From assembly GCA_030654835.1 (NCBI GenBank), contig JAURWS010000030.1:186001-250000 (forward strand): 64,000 nucleotides of DNA. Reading direction: 5' to 3'. The notes beneath the pieces were generated by a model. It saw only the letters and a program-made list of their open reading frames with translations. It was not told where the DNA came from and ran no database searches. The position numbers and the translations under genes are program-made. Below, piece after piece: positions 41,145 through 50,169 of this stretch (the stretch's first letter is position 1; every line of letters starts with the position of its first letter). The stretch comes from Gammaproteobacteria bacterium (GTDB lineage: Bacteria; Pseudomonadota; Gammaproteobacteria; Pseudomonadales; Pseudohongiellaceae).

Positions 41145-43646
41145 ATGCTTGCACACTTCACCCGGATGGCTGTAAACGCGCTATTGCGATTCAAGATGCA
41201 TTCTCTCATCGGCCTGATCAGTCTGGTGTTCGGATTTTTCTGCTTCATAGCCGCCACATTGCTGGCCAATTATGTGGACAGCTTCGAGGAAAAATTTCCC
41301 AACTCCGAAAATATCTACAACATCGTCCAGGTGGGCCTTACCGATGATGCGCCGTTCGAGCGCTGGCCAATTGTCAACGAGCCGGCCGCACGTTATCTGC
41401 GCGCAGCGTTCCCGGAAATTGAACACATCGCTCGCACGACCATGTCCAGTAATAGCGACATTACCTACGAAGGTCTGACTGAGTCATTCGCCGTGCGTTA
41501 TGTGGAAGCGGAGTTCTTCGAGATATTTCCCGTAACACTCTCAACCACCAATAGCATGACTGATCGATCGAGTCTGCCGCCCAATTCCGCGTTGATTACT
41601 GAAACTGCTGCCATGACCCGGTTTGGCACCATCGACGTGGTCGGCAGGGTGTTGACCATCGCTAATCAATTGGATGTGAATATTGCAGGAGTAATTTCGA
41701 GTATCGATTTTCCCACGCATCTCAACTCACCCATTCCCATGTTCAAGGCCGAGCTGTTTATATCAATCGAGGCGTTCGACACTCTCGATGGCAATGCTGA
41801 AGCCGCCCAGAAATTGGACCCCGCGACGGACCATTGGGGAAATCAGTCCTATTTTGTGTTTCTGCAATTTCCTGAAGGGGAAATCGTGGACGTGGAAAAC
41901 TTCAACCAACGTCTGGGGGAATTTGTCACGACCTATATTCCGCCGGACTGGTCCGAGTACATGACCTATGAAATGGAACCCGTGAACAAACTGACGACCT
42001 CAATGTTCTCTATTCTCACGCAAGGATTCAATCTGGTGAACGTGCTGCAGGTGGCAGGAGCGTTGGTGCTGCTGATCGGCTGCCTCAACTATTCCAACCT
42101 GGTGATTGCCCAGTTGTCCTTGCGCAGTCAGGAAATTGCGGTGCAGAAAATTCTTGGGGCCAAACGAAGCCTGCTGATTCTTCAGTACTGCTATGAGAGT
42201 TTCTTCTTTGTAGCCATTTCTCTCGCGATCACGCTGCTGGTGTTCGCGTTGTTACTGACGCAGCTTGGCGAAGCTGTACCCGGAGTCGGGCCGGGAATGC
42301 TGCTGAGTCCCTCGCTGTGGAGTGTATTGCTCGCAGTGGTCGCACTGATTGTGATGATCGCCGGGTTCTATCCCGCAGTGCGAACCGCCACGGTAAGACT
42401 GGTAACCATGATGCGGCCAAAGGGCTCGGGTGGCTACTCGGGTCGCATGCGTTCGATCATGGTGGGCACCCAGTTCTTCATCTCTGGCACGCTGATGATT
42501 CTGGCGATTGTCATGTTCCGTCAGAACGTCACCATGACCCAGCAGCTCGACGGCGAGATCGCCGACCCCAAGATTGTGGTGACTGTGCCACTGGATACTA
42601 TTGACGTGGAAACAGAACTGCTGATGAACCAGCTCAAGAGTCATCCCGATGTGCTGTCGATCACTCAGGTTGATCGTCAGCCATGGGAGATGGGGATGAA
42701 CACGATCAGCATTTCCCTGGAGCCTGATGTGAATGCAACCACGGTGGAGGTGGGCAATCACAATGTGGGTTATGACTTTGCAGAAACGCTGGATATCCCG
42801 CTGCTAGCTGGGCGCATGTTCTCACGCGATCGTGCCAACGATGTGCTGCCACCGCCGGAAGAGCTGGTCTCTCGCGGTGGACCCTATGGGCTGATAGTGG
42901 ACGACATCTCCGCCCGAGGACTTGGTTTTGCCGACGCGGATGCTGCCATCGGGCAAACTGTCTACCGCCACCTGGACCCTCCCGACGTGCCCAATGAAAT
43001 CGTTGTCGCACACACCATTGTCGGTGCAGTAGGCAAACAGAAATTCCAGTTCATTGACTTCAACACCTTCGGTATCAGCGGTGATGTCTATACGCTGCGC
43101 CCCGAGAACGCCAATATCATGATCATCCGTGTGTCGCGGACCAACCTTAACGAGACACTTTTGCACATAGATAATACGTGGCGTGACCTGATGCCTGATA
43201 CCCCGATCAAGAGGGTGTTCGCTGATGAATTGTTTTACGACACCTATTCTCTGTTCCTGGCAATTGCCAGTGCCATCGGCGGGCTGTCCATGTTTGGATT
43301 CTTTATCGCCAGCATAGGCTTGTTAGGTAATGCCACGTTCATCACGAATGTTCGCCAGAAGGAAGTGGGGATTCGCAAGGTGATGGGCGCCAGCAGCAAT
43401 CGCCTTCTGGGCATGCTGCTGTTGGATTTTGCCAAGCCGGTGATTGTCGCCAATGCCTTGGCGTGGCCACTGGGTTACGTGATTGCCAGCGGCTATATCA
43501 GTCTGTTTGCAGTGCGAACTGAAATCGGTCTGATGCCGTTTCTGGTGAGCTTCTCCCTTTCGGTGCTCATTGCCGTTGGGGCGGTGGTCTCCCAGTCGTG
43601 GAAGAGTGCTCGGGTCAGGCCGGCGCTGACTTTGCGGTATGAATAG
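41145..43646 (+). CDS. MacB/FtsX-type ABC transporter permease (833 aa, two FtsX halves)
   Basis: An 833-residue permease with a first helix near residues 20-44 (LISLVFGFFCFIAATLLANY), a long periplasmic MacB-like domain to about 280, helices near 295-400 (VAGALVLLIGCLNYSNLVI, then the FtsX element EIAVQKILGAKRSLL), a helix near 445, a second periplasmic domain and final helices with the repeated element KEVGIRKVMGASSNRLLG. This is the double-length arrangement found in macrolide/peptide or lipoprotein-type exporters encoded as ATPase plus one large permease. The cargo is not predictable. With the preceding ATPase it forms a complete two-gene operon. Confidence 0.88.
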   Translation: MLAHFTRMAVNALLRFKMHSLIGLISLVFGFFCFIAATLLANYVDSFEEKFPNSENIYNIVQVGLTDDAPFERWPIVNEPAARYLRAAFPEIEHIARTTMSSNSDITYEGLTESFAVRYVEAEFFEIFPVTLSTTNSMTDRSSLPPNSALITETAAMTRFGTIDVVGRVLTIANQLDVNIAGVISSIDFPTHLNSPIPMFKAELFISIEAFDTLDGNAEAAQKLDPATDHWGNQSYFVFLQFPEGEIVDVENFNQRLGEFVTTYIPPDWSEYMTYEMEPVNKLTTSMFSILTQGFNLVNVLQVAGALVLLIGCLNYSNLVIAQLSLRSQEIAVQKILGAKRSLLILQYCYESFFFVAISLAITLLVFALLLTQLGEAVPGVGPGMLLSPSLWSVLLAVVALIVMIAGFYPAVRTATVRLVTMMRPKGSGGYSGRMRSIMVGTQFFISGTLMILAIVMFRQNVTMTQQLDGEIADPKIVVTVPLDTIDVETELLMNQLKSHPDVLSITQVDRQPWEMGMNTISISLEPDVNATTVEVGNHNVGYDFAETLDIPLLAGRMFSRDRANDVLPPPEELVSRGGPYGLIVDDISARGLGFADADAAIGQTVYRHLDPPDVPNEIVVAHTIVGAVGKQKFQFIDFNTFGISGDVYTLRPENANIMIIRVSRTNLNETLLHIDNTWRDLMPDTPIKRVFADELFYDTYSLFLAIASAIGGLSMFGFFIASIGLLGNATFITNVRQKEVGIRKVMGASSNRLLGMLLLDFAKPVIVANALAWPLGYVIASGYISLFAVRTEIGLMPFLVSFSLSVLIAVGAVVSQSWKSARVRPALTLRYE

Positions 43647-43704
43647 CAGCCGACCCATGGCTTGTAATAATTAGATGGATGTTACGTCTTGATGAGAATT
43701 CAAT

Positions 43705-46350
43705 TCAGTTTTGAGAAAGGGTCCTTTGAAGCAGTGGCCGAATGAGCTCACGCACTTCCAACGGAAGGCGGAACAGCGGCCGATCACTCGGAACATCTGA
43801 CTTGAGAATTTCTACAGCTGCATCAAGACATGTCAGGGGTATTTTAAGCGCATCGCACTCTTTGCCAACGTTCTGCCAAGCCTGATTCCAGACCTCTAAT
43901 TGAGAAGAAGAAAAGTCTCGTTCATCGAGGAATTGAATGGAGTGTGTCACTCCCTGACCTAATCTCTCCGCAACACCGTGTTTGATGTAAAGCGGTGCGA
44001 TTGCGGAAATATAGTCAGCCCACTCCGACGGCCCTCGGTCTACGATCATTGATAGCAGATCATGTGGAGTTCCGCCGTAGTAGTCCGATTGCTTATTTCC
44101 CTTTTCAAAAGCTCTCGCTAGAGCCGCCACAACCTGCGGCAAGGGAGAAATAGCTACCATAGGCTCAAATACAGCGAACATTGCTATAGTTTGCGAATTT
44201 GACGATGCATTGGGCACACGGAGCGACTCTTCAAAATCGTCAACACTCGCTTGCCAAGCTCTATTTGCCCAATGCATCACACCGCGATTGAAGAGGGCTT
44301 TTGCTTTTTGCTCGTCTGGTACATCGGGCATGTCGATCACGACGGTGCAATCGGCGAGCGCCGCTTGTGCGTCTTCCTGCTGCCAGTAGGTCAAACCCCT
44401 ATTGATGCGTGCATTTGCCTTTTGCTCACTTGATGCATCGGGTATCTCGATTACTGCTGTGTAATCGGCGAGTGCCGCTTGTGCCTTGTCAAGCCGCCCA
44501 AAGGCGAGGCCCCGATTGATTAGAGCTGCTACCTTTTGCTCGCACGGTGCATCAGACATGTCGCTCACTGCCGTGTAGTCGATGAGCGCCGCTTGTGCGT
44601 CCCCCAATTGCTCGTAGATGACGCCGCGATTGATGAGGGTTTTTGCCTTTTGCTCGCACCGCGCATCAGGCATCTCGATCATCGCCGTGTAGTCGGTGAG
44701 AGCCGCTTGTGCGTCCCCCAACTGCCAGTAGGTGAAGCCGCGATTGATAAGGGCATTTGCCTTTTGCTCGTTTGGCGCTTCGGGCATCTTAATCAGGGCC
44801 GTGTAATCGGCAAGCTCTGCTTGTGCGTTCCCCAGCAGCCCGTAGGTGACGCCACGATTGAAAAGCGCTGATGCCTTTTGCTCGACGCGCGCATCAGTGC
44901 TATCTAGAATTCCCGTCAGTGCCGCAACTTCAGACCTGCGGTCATATAGCTTGCCGGATGCCCAGGCTCGGTAGTACAGCCCTTCGTTCCGTTCTGATAC
45001 CGTCAACTCGTCAGCTAACGCGAGCATTTGTTGAAAGTCTCCGGCCTGCAACTTTTCGATAATTTCACCCGTCAATTTCGAGTTGATAATAGTCTTGAAA
45101 GTATCGTCGCACTGCAACGCGATCTTGCAGTATTCGACCGCCCGAGAGTGGTAGCCAACCAAATTGATTGATGCCCGCAGTTTATCTTCAGGAAACCACG
45201 CTTTCAGAAATCGAGTCACAAGTTGCAAAGGACGACCGCGCTGGTTTTTGACTTCCAAGCACAACCGCATCAGAGGTTCCGCCATATCGTAGTACGATTC
45301 CTTGCCGCGTTTCTCACTACGGACGTATCCTTTGGTCTTGAGATTACCTAATTGCTTGGAACAGTTACCTTCAGCAATAAAAGTTTCTTCTGCAATTTCT
45401 TTGACGGTCAGAGCTCCTTCGGCATCGCATAAGCACTGGACAAGTTGCCGTTGCTGATCGGGAAGCCATCGCATTCGCTCCTGAAAATAAGGCGTCATTT
45501 CTTCAGCCAGCGTCTCAAAGGCTGCGACCAAATCGTCGAGGTCGTCTTTTGTCAGAAACTCTGCGAGTAATACATACATTCGATAGTTTCCACCGGCCAG
45601 ATGATGGAGAGCGCGAATTCGATAGCGAGCGTCACTGGAGTTCAGATACTGAATAAGATCGGACTTCTGTTGCTCTACAGCAATGTTGCGAATAAGTTGC
45701 TGAGCATCTTCAACCGTCAGCGGTTCCAAGTGATGGATGTCGAAAAATCCATAGAATGCTTCCTTGCGACTTGAAACACCGTCAAACAGCTGCTGGCTTG
45801 TGGTAAGAGTTGCAATGCGGCGCGTTTCCTGCAAAAACGCGCGAAGTTTCTTTTGTCCCATTTCTCCAAGGCCACTGAAAGTTTGATCCAGATTTTCCGT
45901 GATGACCAGCAAGTGGCGATGTTGAAGGTTTTTGAGCACTTCATTTAATACGGAGAGCGCAGCATCGTCGGCAGGTAGTCCGCGTACATTTGATTTGAAA
46001 TCCGAAGGGAATTCATCTGGATATTCGTTAAAAAGAGATTTGGCGACAGCGAACGCAAAGTGAATTAGCCCTGAAAAAATATCGTCCTCCCCAAGCCATG
46101 CTATGCGCATTGTATCTAGCAATTCCGGCTTTTGCGTCAACTCCCACGCCGCGAGAGAGACAAGATGCGTTTTACCACTTCCTCGTGGCCCCACAAGCAA
46201 GATGTGGTGCTTGTCGCCCGTCGTCATGCTGGTCGATAGTTTATTCACTATGCTATCCAACAATTTCTCGCGTTGAACGAAGATTCGTTTGAGCAACTCG
46301 GGATCCATGTTGCTGGGGGTGTAGGCTGATACTCGATTACGCTTGCTCAT
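43705..46350 (-). CDS. P-loop ATPase with winged helix and six TPR-like repeats
   Basis: An 881-residue protein; ATG 46348-46350 overlaps the upstream stop by four bases (ATGA). Walker A is LLVGPRGSGKTHLV near residue 50, preceded by RIFVQREKLLDSIV; HLLVITENLDQTF near 138 is a Walker B-like strand; TTSQQLF is a probable sensor. A winged-helix region (ALTVKEIAEETFIAEGNCSK) lies near 315. Residues about 490-720 hold six repeats of 38 residues, beginning EQKANALINRGFTYWQLGDA and ending in ADYTAVIEMPDA-like text, that is, TPR helices. The layout ATPase-winged helix-TPR is that of STAND-type signal ATPases, which act as switches in defence and regulation. No effector domain is recognised at either end. 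Confidence 0.75.
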   Translation of the reverse strand: MSKRNRVSAYTPSNMDPELLKRIFVQREKLLDSIVNKLSTSMTTGDKHHILLVGPRGSGKTHLVSLAAWELTQKPELLDTMRIAWLGEDDIFSGLIHFAFAVAKSLFNEYPDEFPSDFKSNVRGLPADDAALSVLNEVLKNLQHRHLLVITENLDQTFSGLGEMGQKKLRAFLQETRRIATLTTSQQLFDGVSSRKEAFYGFFDIHHLEPLTVEDAQQLIRNIAVEQQKSDLIQYLNSSDARYRIRALHHLAGGNYRMYVLLAEFLTKDDLDDLVAAFETLAEEMTPYFQERMRWLPDQQRQLVQCLCDAEGALTVKEIAEETFIAEGNCSKQLGNLKTKGYVRSEKRGKESYYDMAEPLMRLCLEVKNQRGRPLQLVTRFLKAWFPEDKLRASINLVGYHSRAVEYCKIALQCDDTFKTIINSKLTGEIIEKLQAGDFQQMLALADELTVSERNEGLYYRAWASGKLYDRRSEVAALTGILDSTDARVEQKASALFNRGVTYGLLGNAQAELADYTALIKMPEAPNEQKANALINRGFTYWQLGDAQAALTDYTAMIEMPDARCEQKAKTLINRGVIYEQLGDAQAALIDYTAVSDMSDAPCEQKVAALINRGLAFGRLDKAQAALADYTAVIEIPDASSEQKANARINRGLTYWQQEDAQAALADCTVVIDMPDVPDEQKAKALFNRGVMHWANRAWQASVDDFEESLRVPNASSNSQTIAMFAVFEPMVAISPLPQVVAALARAFEKGNKQSDYYGGTPHDLLSMIVDRGPSEWADYISAIAPLYIKHGVAERLGQGVTHSIQFLDERDFSSSQLEVWNQAWQNVGKECDALKIPLTCLDAAVEILKSDVPSDRPLFRLPLEVRELIRPLLQRTLSQN

Positions 46351-47561
46351 GATTCCAACCCCTGGGCGATTCTCCACCAGCGCTTAATCAAAGGGAAACG
46401 GAATGTGTACCGCTTCTGTGCATCGCAAATGAGGTAGTGGTCTTGCCCTAAAAATTTCAGCATCTGCACGATTAGCTGGCGGTCTGTCAGTGCGAACTGA
46501 CTGCGGACTATCAACCAGACTTGCTCAATAGTTTGCGAATCGTCTGTGACTGCAAAGTGATCAAGAATACATCGGGCAATTTCGTTTTCCGAGATCGAGC
46601 GATTGTTAACATCGATCACAGTTCCTCGATAATACGTTTCCAAACGCCCGCGAAAATGCTCCATCTCCCATGGATCATAATCATTCGTCAGTTGATCCTG
46701 AAATGTAATATCGACATCCTGCAAAGTGATCGGACGTCCCAGCATCGCCAGCTGACTAGTGATTCGCTCCATGTAAAAGGGAACGTTGCTGGTGTGGTCT
46801 ATCAGGCGTTTGGCAATTTCCTGAGCATCATCGGCGAACTTCACTTGCTCGGCATTCAACAACTGAAGTGCGAGTTTGATCGCATCAACCTCTTCTAAGG
46901 GGTGAATTTCAATAAGGGGCATGTTGTTAACTGGTTCAGCTGCCAGGTTTGCGTGCTTTAATTTCCGCAACACGTGATGGAGCCCGATAGAACCAGCGAA
47001 GATCATCCTTAGGTTGGCATGGCGTTGTCGAAGGGCTCGGAAAGTGTCGAGCAAAGTGAGTGCTTCATGAGGCCTACCGACCCGTGACGAAACCTCATCT
47101 ATCTTTTGCAGCATGTACGGCAGCTCATCAAACATCAGAAGGATCAATCGGTCGGGACGGTTCTGGCAGAAGCCTCCGATAGCTTCTTCAAGTGTCGTTT
47201 GCCAGCCGTGTTTGCTCATCTCCGGCAGCTTGATAACACCTCCGATTTCGAGCCCGCCAATCTTATTCAGCAAACCGGAATACCAGTTTTCGGCCGTTTC
47301 AGTTGTCGTTAAAAGGGGACGCATGCGAGTGAGCAGAAGTTCAGTTAGGTGGTTACAAGAGTCAATTCCCTCGACTTCAAGAAACAGCACGTCAAAATCG
47401 GCAGCTGGTTCGGCAGCCATTTTTGTCATTATTGTCGTTTTTCCTACACGACGTTCGGCGGTGAACCGAAGTGACTCTCCATGGGTACTGAGACGAGCCC
47501 ATATATGCTCAATAATTTTGTCTCGCCCGATGACATTTTTTGGATCTCTCTGCACTCCCAT
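46347..47561 (-). CDS. P-loop ATPase, first gene of a two-ATPase operon
   Basis: A 404-residue protein. The start MGVQRDPKNVIGRDKIIEHI carries the ATPase box I-like VIGRD segment; the P-loop is TAERRVGKTTIMTKM (about 34-48), with alanine in place of the first glycine; LILLMFDELPYML (near 140) is Walker B with DE; MIFAGSIGLHHVL is the sensor strand. The C-terminal 120 residues look like a winged helix (QIVQMLKFLGQDHYLICDAQ). It resembles the archaeal-type ATPase subgroup of STAND proteins. It is A+T-richer than the backbone genes and shares a promoter with the TPR ATPase that follows. Function unknown; the pair probably acts as one complex. Confidence 0.75.
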   Translation of the reverse strand: MGVQRDPKNVIGRDKIIEHIWARLSTHGESLRFTAERRVGKTTIMTKMAAEPAADFDVLFLEVEGIDSCNHLTELLLTRMRPLLTTTETAENWYSGLLNKIGGLEIGGVIKLPEMSKHGWQTTLEEAIGGFCQNRPDRLILLMFDELPYMLQKIDEVSSRVGRPHEALTLLDTFRALRQRHANLRMIFAGSIGLHHVLRKLKHANLAAEPVNNMPLIEIHPLEEVDAIKLALQLLNAEQVKFADDAQEIAKRLIDHTSNVPFYMERITSQLAMLGRPITLQDVDITFQDQLTNDYDPWEMEHFRGRLETYYRGTVIDVNNRSISENEIARCILDHFAVTDDSQTIEQVWLIVRSQFALTDRQLIVQMLKFLGQDHYLICDAQKRYTFRFPLIKRWWRIAQGLES

Positions 47562-47577
47562 AGCACACCCTTCTTTT

Positions 47578-47621
47578 GACGCGCGACGGAAACATCATAC
47601 GATAATTTTGTCGCACGTCAA
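47578..47621 (-). promoter_or_regulatory. Promoter of the two-ATPase operon framed by an inverted repeat
   Basis: On the minus strand TTGACG (plus 47616-47621), 16 bases and TATGAT (plus 47594-47599) form a strong sigma-70 promoter. GACGCGCGAC (47578-47587) and GTCGCACGTC (47610-47619) are inverses at 9 of 10 positions and bracket the -10 and -35 boxes. No regulator is encoded beside the operon. Confidence 0.6.
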
Positions 47622-47658
47622 GCGTTGGCGTCCCTGCCTCATGTTACCGGTCTGCCCC

Positions 47659-49371
47659 TCACCGCGCCCGCGACGCAATCCTCCGATACTCCCGATACTC
47701 GGGCGTCCAGAAGTTGCGCTCGATCGCTTCGCGTAATTCCTCGTCTGCCTTCAATGGCGCATGGCCTTGACTCATCGCCGTCTTGGCGATGGCAAAGGCG
47801 ATCTGGCGGCTGATCTGTGGCAGGGCGGTCAGTGGCGGCAGAATCGACGCCGTCCGCTCGTCTGAGAGCGGCGCGCACTCGGACAGCGTGATGCTCGCCA
47901 CCATCAGCATCTCGTCGGTGACGCGGTTGGCTTTGGCGGCGATCACACCCAGGCCGATGCCGGGGAAGATGTAGCTGTTGTTGCACTGGGCAATGTTGTA
48001 AGTCTTGCCGCCGGAATCCACCGTGCCGAACGGGCTGCCAGTGGCGACGATGGCTTCGCCGCTGGTCCACTCCAGAACCTGCGCCGGGTGCGCCTCGACA
48101 AGGCGCGACGGATTGCTAAGCGGCAGGATGATCGGGCGGGGGCAGGTGGCATGCATCTGCCGGATGACGGACTCGGTAAACAGGCCGGGCTTGCCGGAGA
48201 CACCGATCAGCGCCGTTGGCTGTGCATTGTTCACCACGTCGAGCAGGCTCGCGTACTGGTTGCCTGCTTCGATCTTCCAGTTGGCGAGAGCCGCTTTGCG
48301 CTGCAACAGTCGCTTCTGGAAATCCATCATGCCTTCGATTTCGTCTTCCATCCCCTCGGTCAGTAGACCGAAGCGATCGACCATGAAGATCTGCGCGCGG
48401 GCCTGAGCCTCGTCCAGTCCCTGCGCGATCATCGCGCTGATGATCAACTCCGCGATGCCACAACCTGCCGACCCGGCACCGACGAACACGATCTTCTGGT
48501 CCCGCAGTCTTTCGCCCTTCTTGCGGCTGGCCGCCAGCAAGGTGCCCAGCGTCACCGCCGCCGTGCCCTGAATGTCGTCGTTGAAGCAGCACACGCGATG
48601 GCGGTGGCGCTGCAGAATAGGCATGGCGTTGGGCTGTGCGAAGTCCTCGAACTGAATCAGCACCCCCGGCCAGCGCTCCTGCGCGGCGTTGATGAACTGG
48701 TCCACGAAGGCATCGTATTCCTCGCGGGCAATGCGTGGATGGCGATGGCCCATGTACATCGGGTCGTCCAGCAGGGTCTTGTTGTTGGTGCCGACGTCCA
48801 GCGCCACCGGCAGCGTGTAGGCGGGGCTGACGCCGCCACCAGCCGTGTAGATGGACAGCTTGCCGATGGTGATGCCCATGCCGCCGATGCCTTGGTCGCC
48901 AAGCCCCAGCACGCGCTCGCCATCGGTCACCACGATCACCTTGACCAGATCCTTGGTGACGCTCTGCAGGATGTCACTCATGAACTCCCGCTCCTCCCAG
49001 GAGATGAAGAGCCCACGGGCGCGGCGGTAGATGTCGGAGAAGTGTTCGCAGGCATCGCCCACGGTCGGGGTGTAGATGATCGGCAGCATCTCCACCAGAT
49101 GCTCGCTGACGAGGCGGTAGTACAGCGTCTCGTTGGTGTCCTGCATGGCACGCAGGTAGATGTGCTGGTTGATCGGCAGCTCGAAACTGCGGAATTGTCG
49201 ATAGGCGCGCTCGACCTGCTCCTCGATGGTTTCGTAGCGCGGCGGCAGCAGGCCCAGCAGATTGAAGGCGCGCCGCTCGTCCACGGTGAATGCTGAGCCC
49301 TTGTTTAGAAGCGGCGTTTCCAGCAGCGTGGGGCCGGCATAGGAGATATAGAGCGGTTTGCGAGGAGGCAT
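47659..49371 (-). CDS. maeA: NAD-dependent malic enzyme (SfcA/MaeA type)
   Basis: A 570-residue enzyme of the long malic enzyme class that converts malate to pyruvate, CO2 and NADH. Visible hallmarks: [20 protein letters not shown] with the catalytic tyrosine region, [36 protein letters not shown] with the metal-binding acids, [20 protein letters not shown], the NAD fold [15 protein letters not shown], and [21 protein letters not shown]. The product end and length agree with E. coli SfcA. It is a single gene on the minus strand between the ATPase operon and yefM-yoeB. Together with dctA and ppsA it fits C4-acid catabolism and gluconeogenesis. Confidence 0.93.
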   Translation of the reverse strand: MPPRKPLYISYAGPTLLETPLLNKGSAFTVDERRAFNLLGLLPPRYETIEEQVERAYRQFRSFELPINQHIYLRAMQDTNETLYYRLVSEHLVEMLPIIYTPTVGDACEHFSDIYRRARGLFISWEEREFMSDILQSVTKDLVKVIVVTDGERVLGLGDQGIGGMGITIGKLSIYTAGGGVSPAYTLPVALDVGTNNKTLLDDPMYMGHRHPRIAREEYDAFVDQFINAAQERWPGVLIQFEDFAQPNAMPILQRHRHRVCCFNDDIQGTAAVTLGTLLAASRKKGERLRDQKIVFVGAGSAGCGIAELIISAMIAQGLDEAQARAQIFMVDRFGLLTEGMEDEIEGMMDFQKRLLQRKAALANWKIEAGNQYASLLDVVNNAQPTALIGVSGKPGLFTESVIRQMHATCPRPIILPLSNPSRLVEAHPAQVLEWTSGEAIVATGSPFGTVDSGGKTYNIAQCNNSYIFPGIGLGVIAAKANRVTDEMLMVASITLSECAPLSDERTASILPPLTALPQISRQIAFAIAKTAMSQGHAPLKADEELREAIERNFWTPEYREYRRIASRAR

Positions 49372-49433
49372 GCACTGATTCCGGAAGTTGAGAGGGTTGA
49401 AACTGAGAGGCCTGAGCGGAGATTACACCAGCG

Positions 49434-49697
49434 TTAGCAAGTGCTGTAGTGGTAGCGTAATTGCGCGATCAACAAAGCGTTTTCCTGGACCTTGTAAACG
49501 AAGCGGTGTTCATCGGTAATGCGCCGCGACCAGTAGCCCGCCAGTGCGTGCCGGAGTACTTCCGGTTTGCCAGTACCGGTAAAGGGCTGACGGGCCACTT
49601 CCCTGATTAGATTGTTGATGCGGACGAGAATTTTCGTATCGGCTTTCTGCCAATACAAATAGTCCTCCCATGCCTGCTCGGAGAAGATCAACTTCAT
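49434..49697 (-). CDS. yoeB: YoeB mRNA interferase toxin
   Basis: An 87-residue toxin of the RelE fold. KLIFSEQAWEDYLYWQ at the start, the catalytic-region KPEVLRHALAGYWSRRITDE and the ending LRYHYSTC match YoeB closely, with the Glu, Arg, His and Tyr of the active site all present. YoeB binds the ribosomal A site and cuts mRNA near the start codon when the antitoxin is degraded. Its ATG overlaps the yefM stop by four bases. The module is apparently intact. Confidence 0.93.
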   Translation of the reverse strand: MKLIFSEQAWEDYLYWQKADTKILVRINNLIREVARQPFTGTGKPEVLRHALAGYWSRRITDEHRFVYKVQENALLIAQLRYHYSTC

Positions 49698-49945
49698 TCA
49701 ATGAGACCCTGCTCCTTCCCCTGACCCGCTTCGAGCTGTGCAACAGAGGCGAGAAGTCGCTGGGCGTTGGCCGGGCTGCGCAAGAGATAAGCGGTTTCCT
49801 CCAGCGCTTTGTAGTCTTCCAGGGACATCATCACCACGGATTGTTCACTGTTGCGGGTGATGATCAAGGGCTCATGGTCTTCGCAGACTCGGTTCATAGT
49901 AGAAGCGAGGTTGGCGCGAGCAGTGGTGTAGGTAACGGTGTCCAT
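49694..49945 (-). CDS. yefM: YefM antitoxin
   Basis: An 83-residue Phd/YefM-type antitoxin: MDTVTYTTARANLASTMNRV at the N-terminus (DNA-binding and dimer region), EPLIITRNSEQSVVMMSLED in the middle and an acidic C-terminal tail that should wrap YoeB. ATG 49943-49945. The operator with TGTACA-type sites lies 17 bases upstream, so autorepression is expected as in E. coli. Confidence 0.93.
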   Translation of the reverse strand: MDTVTYTTARANLASTMNRVCEDHEPLIITRNSEQSVVMMSLEDYKALEETAYLLRSPANAQRLLASVAQLEAGQGKEQGLIE

Positions 49946-49961
49946 AGGGCTCTCCAGTACA

Positions 49962-49999
49962 TGTACAGGATATTGTACTTATTCGAGGTGATTTGTACA
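49962..49999 (-). promoter_or_regulatory. yefM-yoeB operator with TGTACA-type sites
   Basis: TGTACA at 49962-49967, TGTACT at 49974-49979 and TGTACA at 49994-49999 precede yefM. The first two are centred 12 bp apart. E. coli YefM is known to bind paired palindromes with a TGTACA core at this kind of spacing. Confidence 0.75.
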
Positions 50000-50169
50000 G
50001 CTTGTAATCCTTGTGCTCGTTGCCATGTCTGCGACGTGGCGCCAGTAATCCAGTCCCGCTCCAATGGACTTACGCCACGATAGCTTTTATGCTCCCCCCA
50101 AGCCGAGAAAGCTCAGCCAACGGTCCGTTAGAACAAATATTAATAACAACACCATAACAAGGAGCCGCC

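Noticed and set aside
44200-44920. Regular 114-bp direct repeats considered as a CRISPR or satellite array
   Set aside because: They are coding TPR units in one continuous frame; period and content do not fit CRISPR repeats and spacers.
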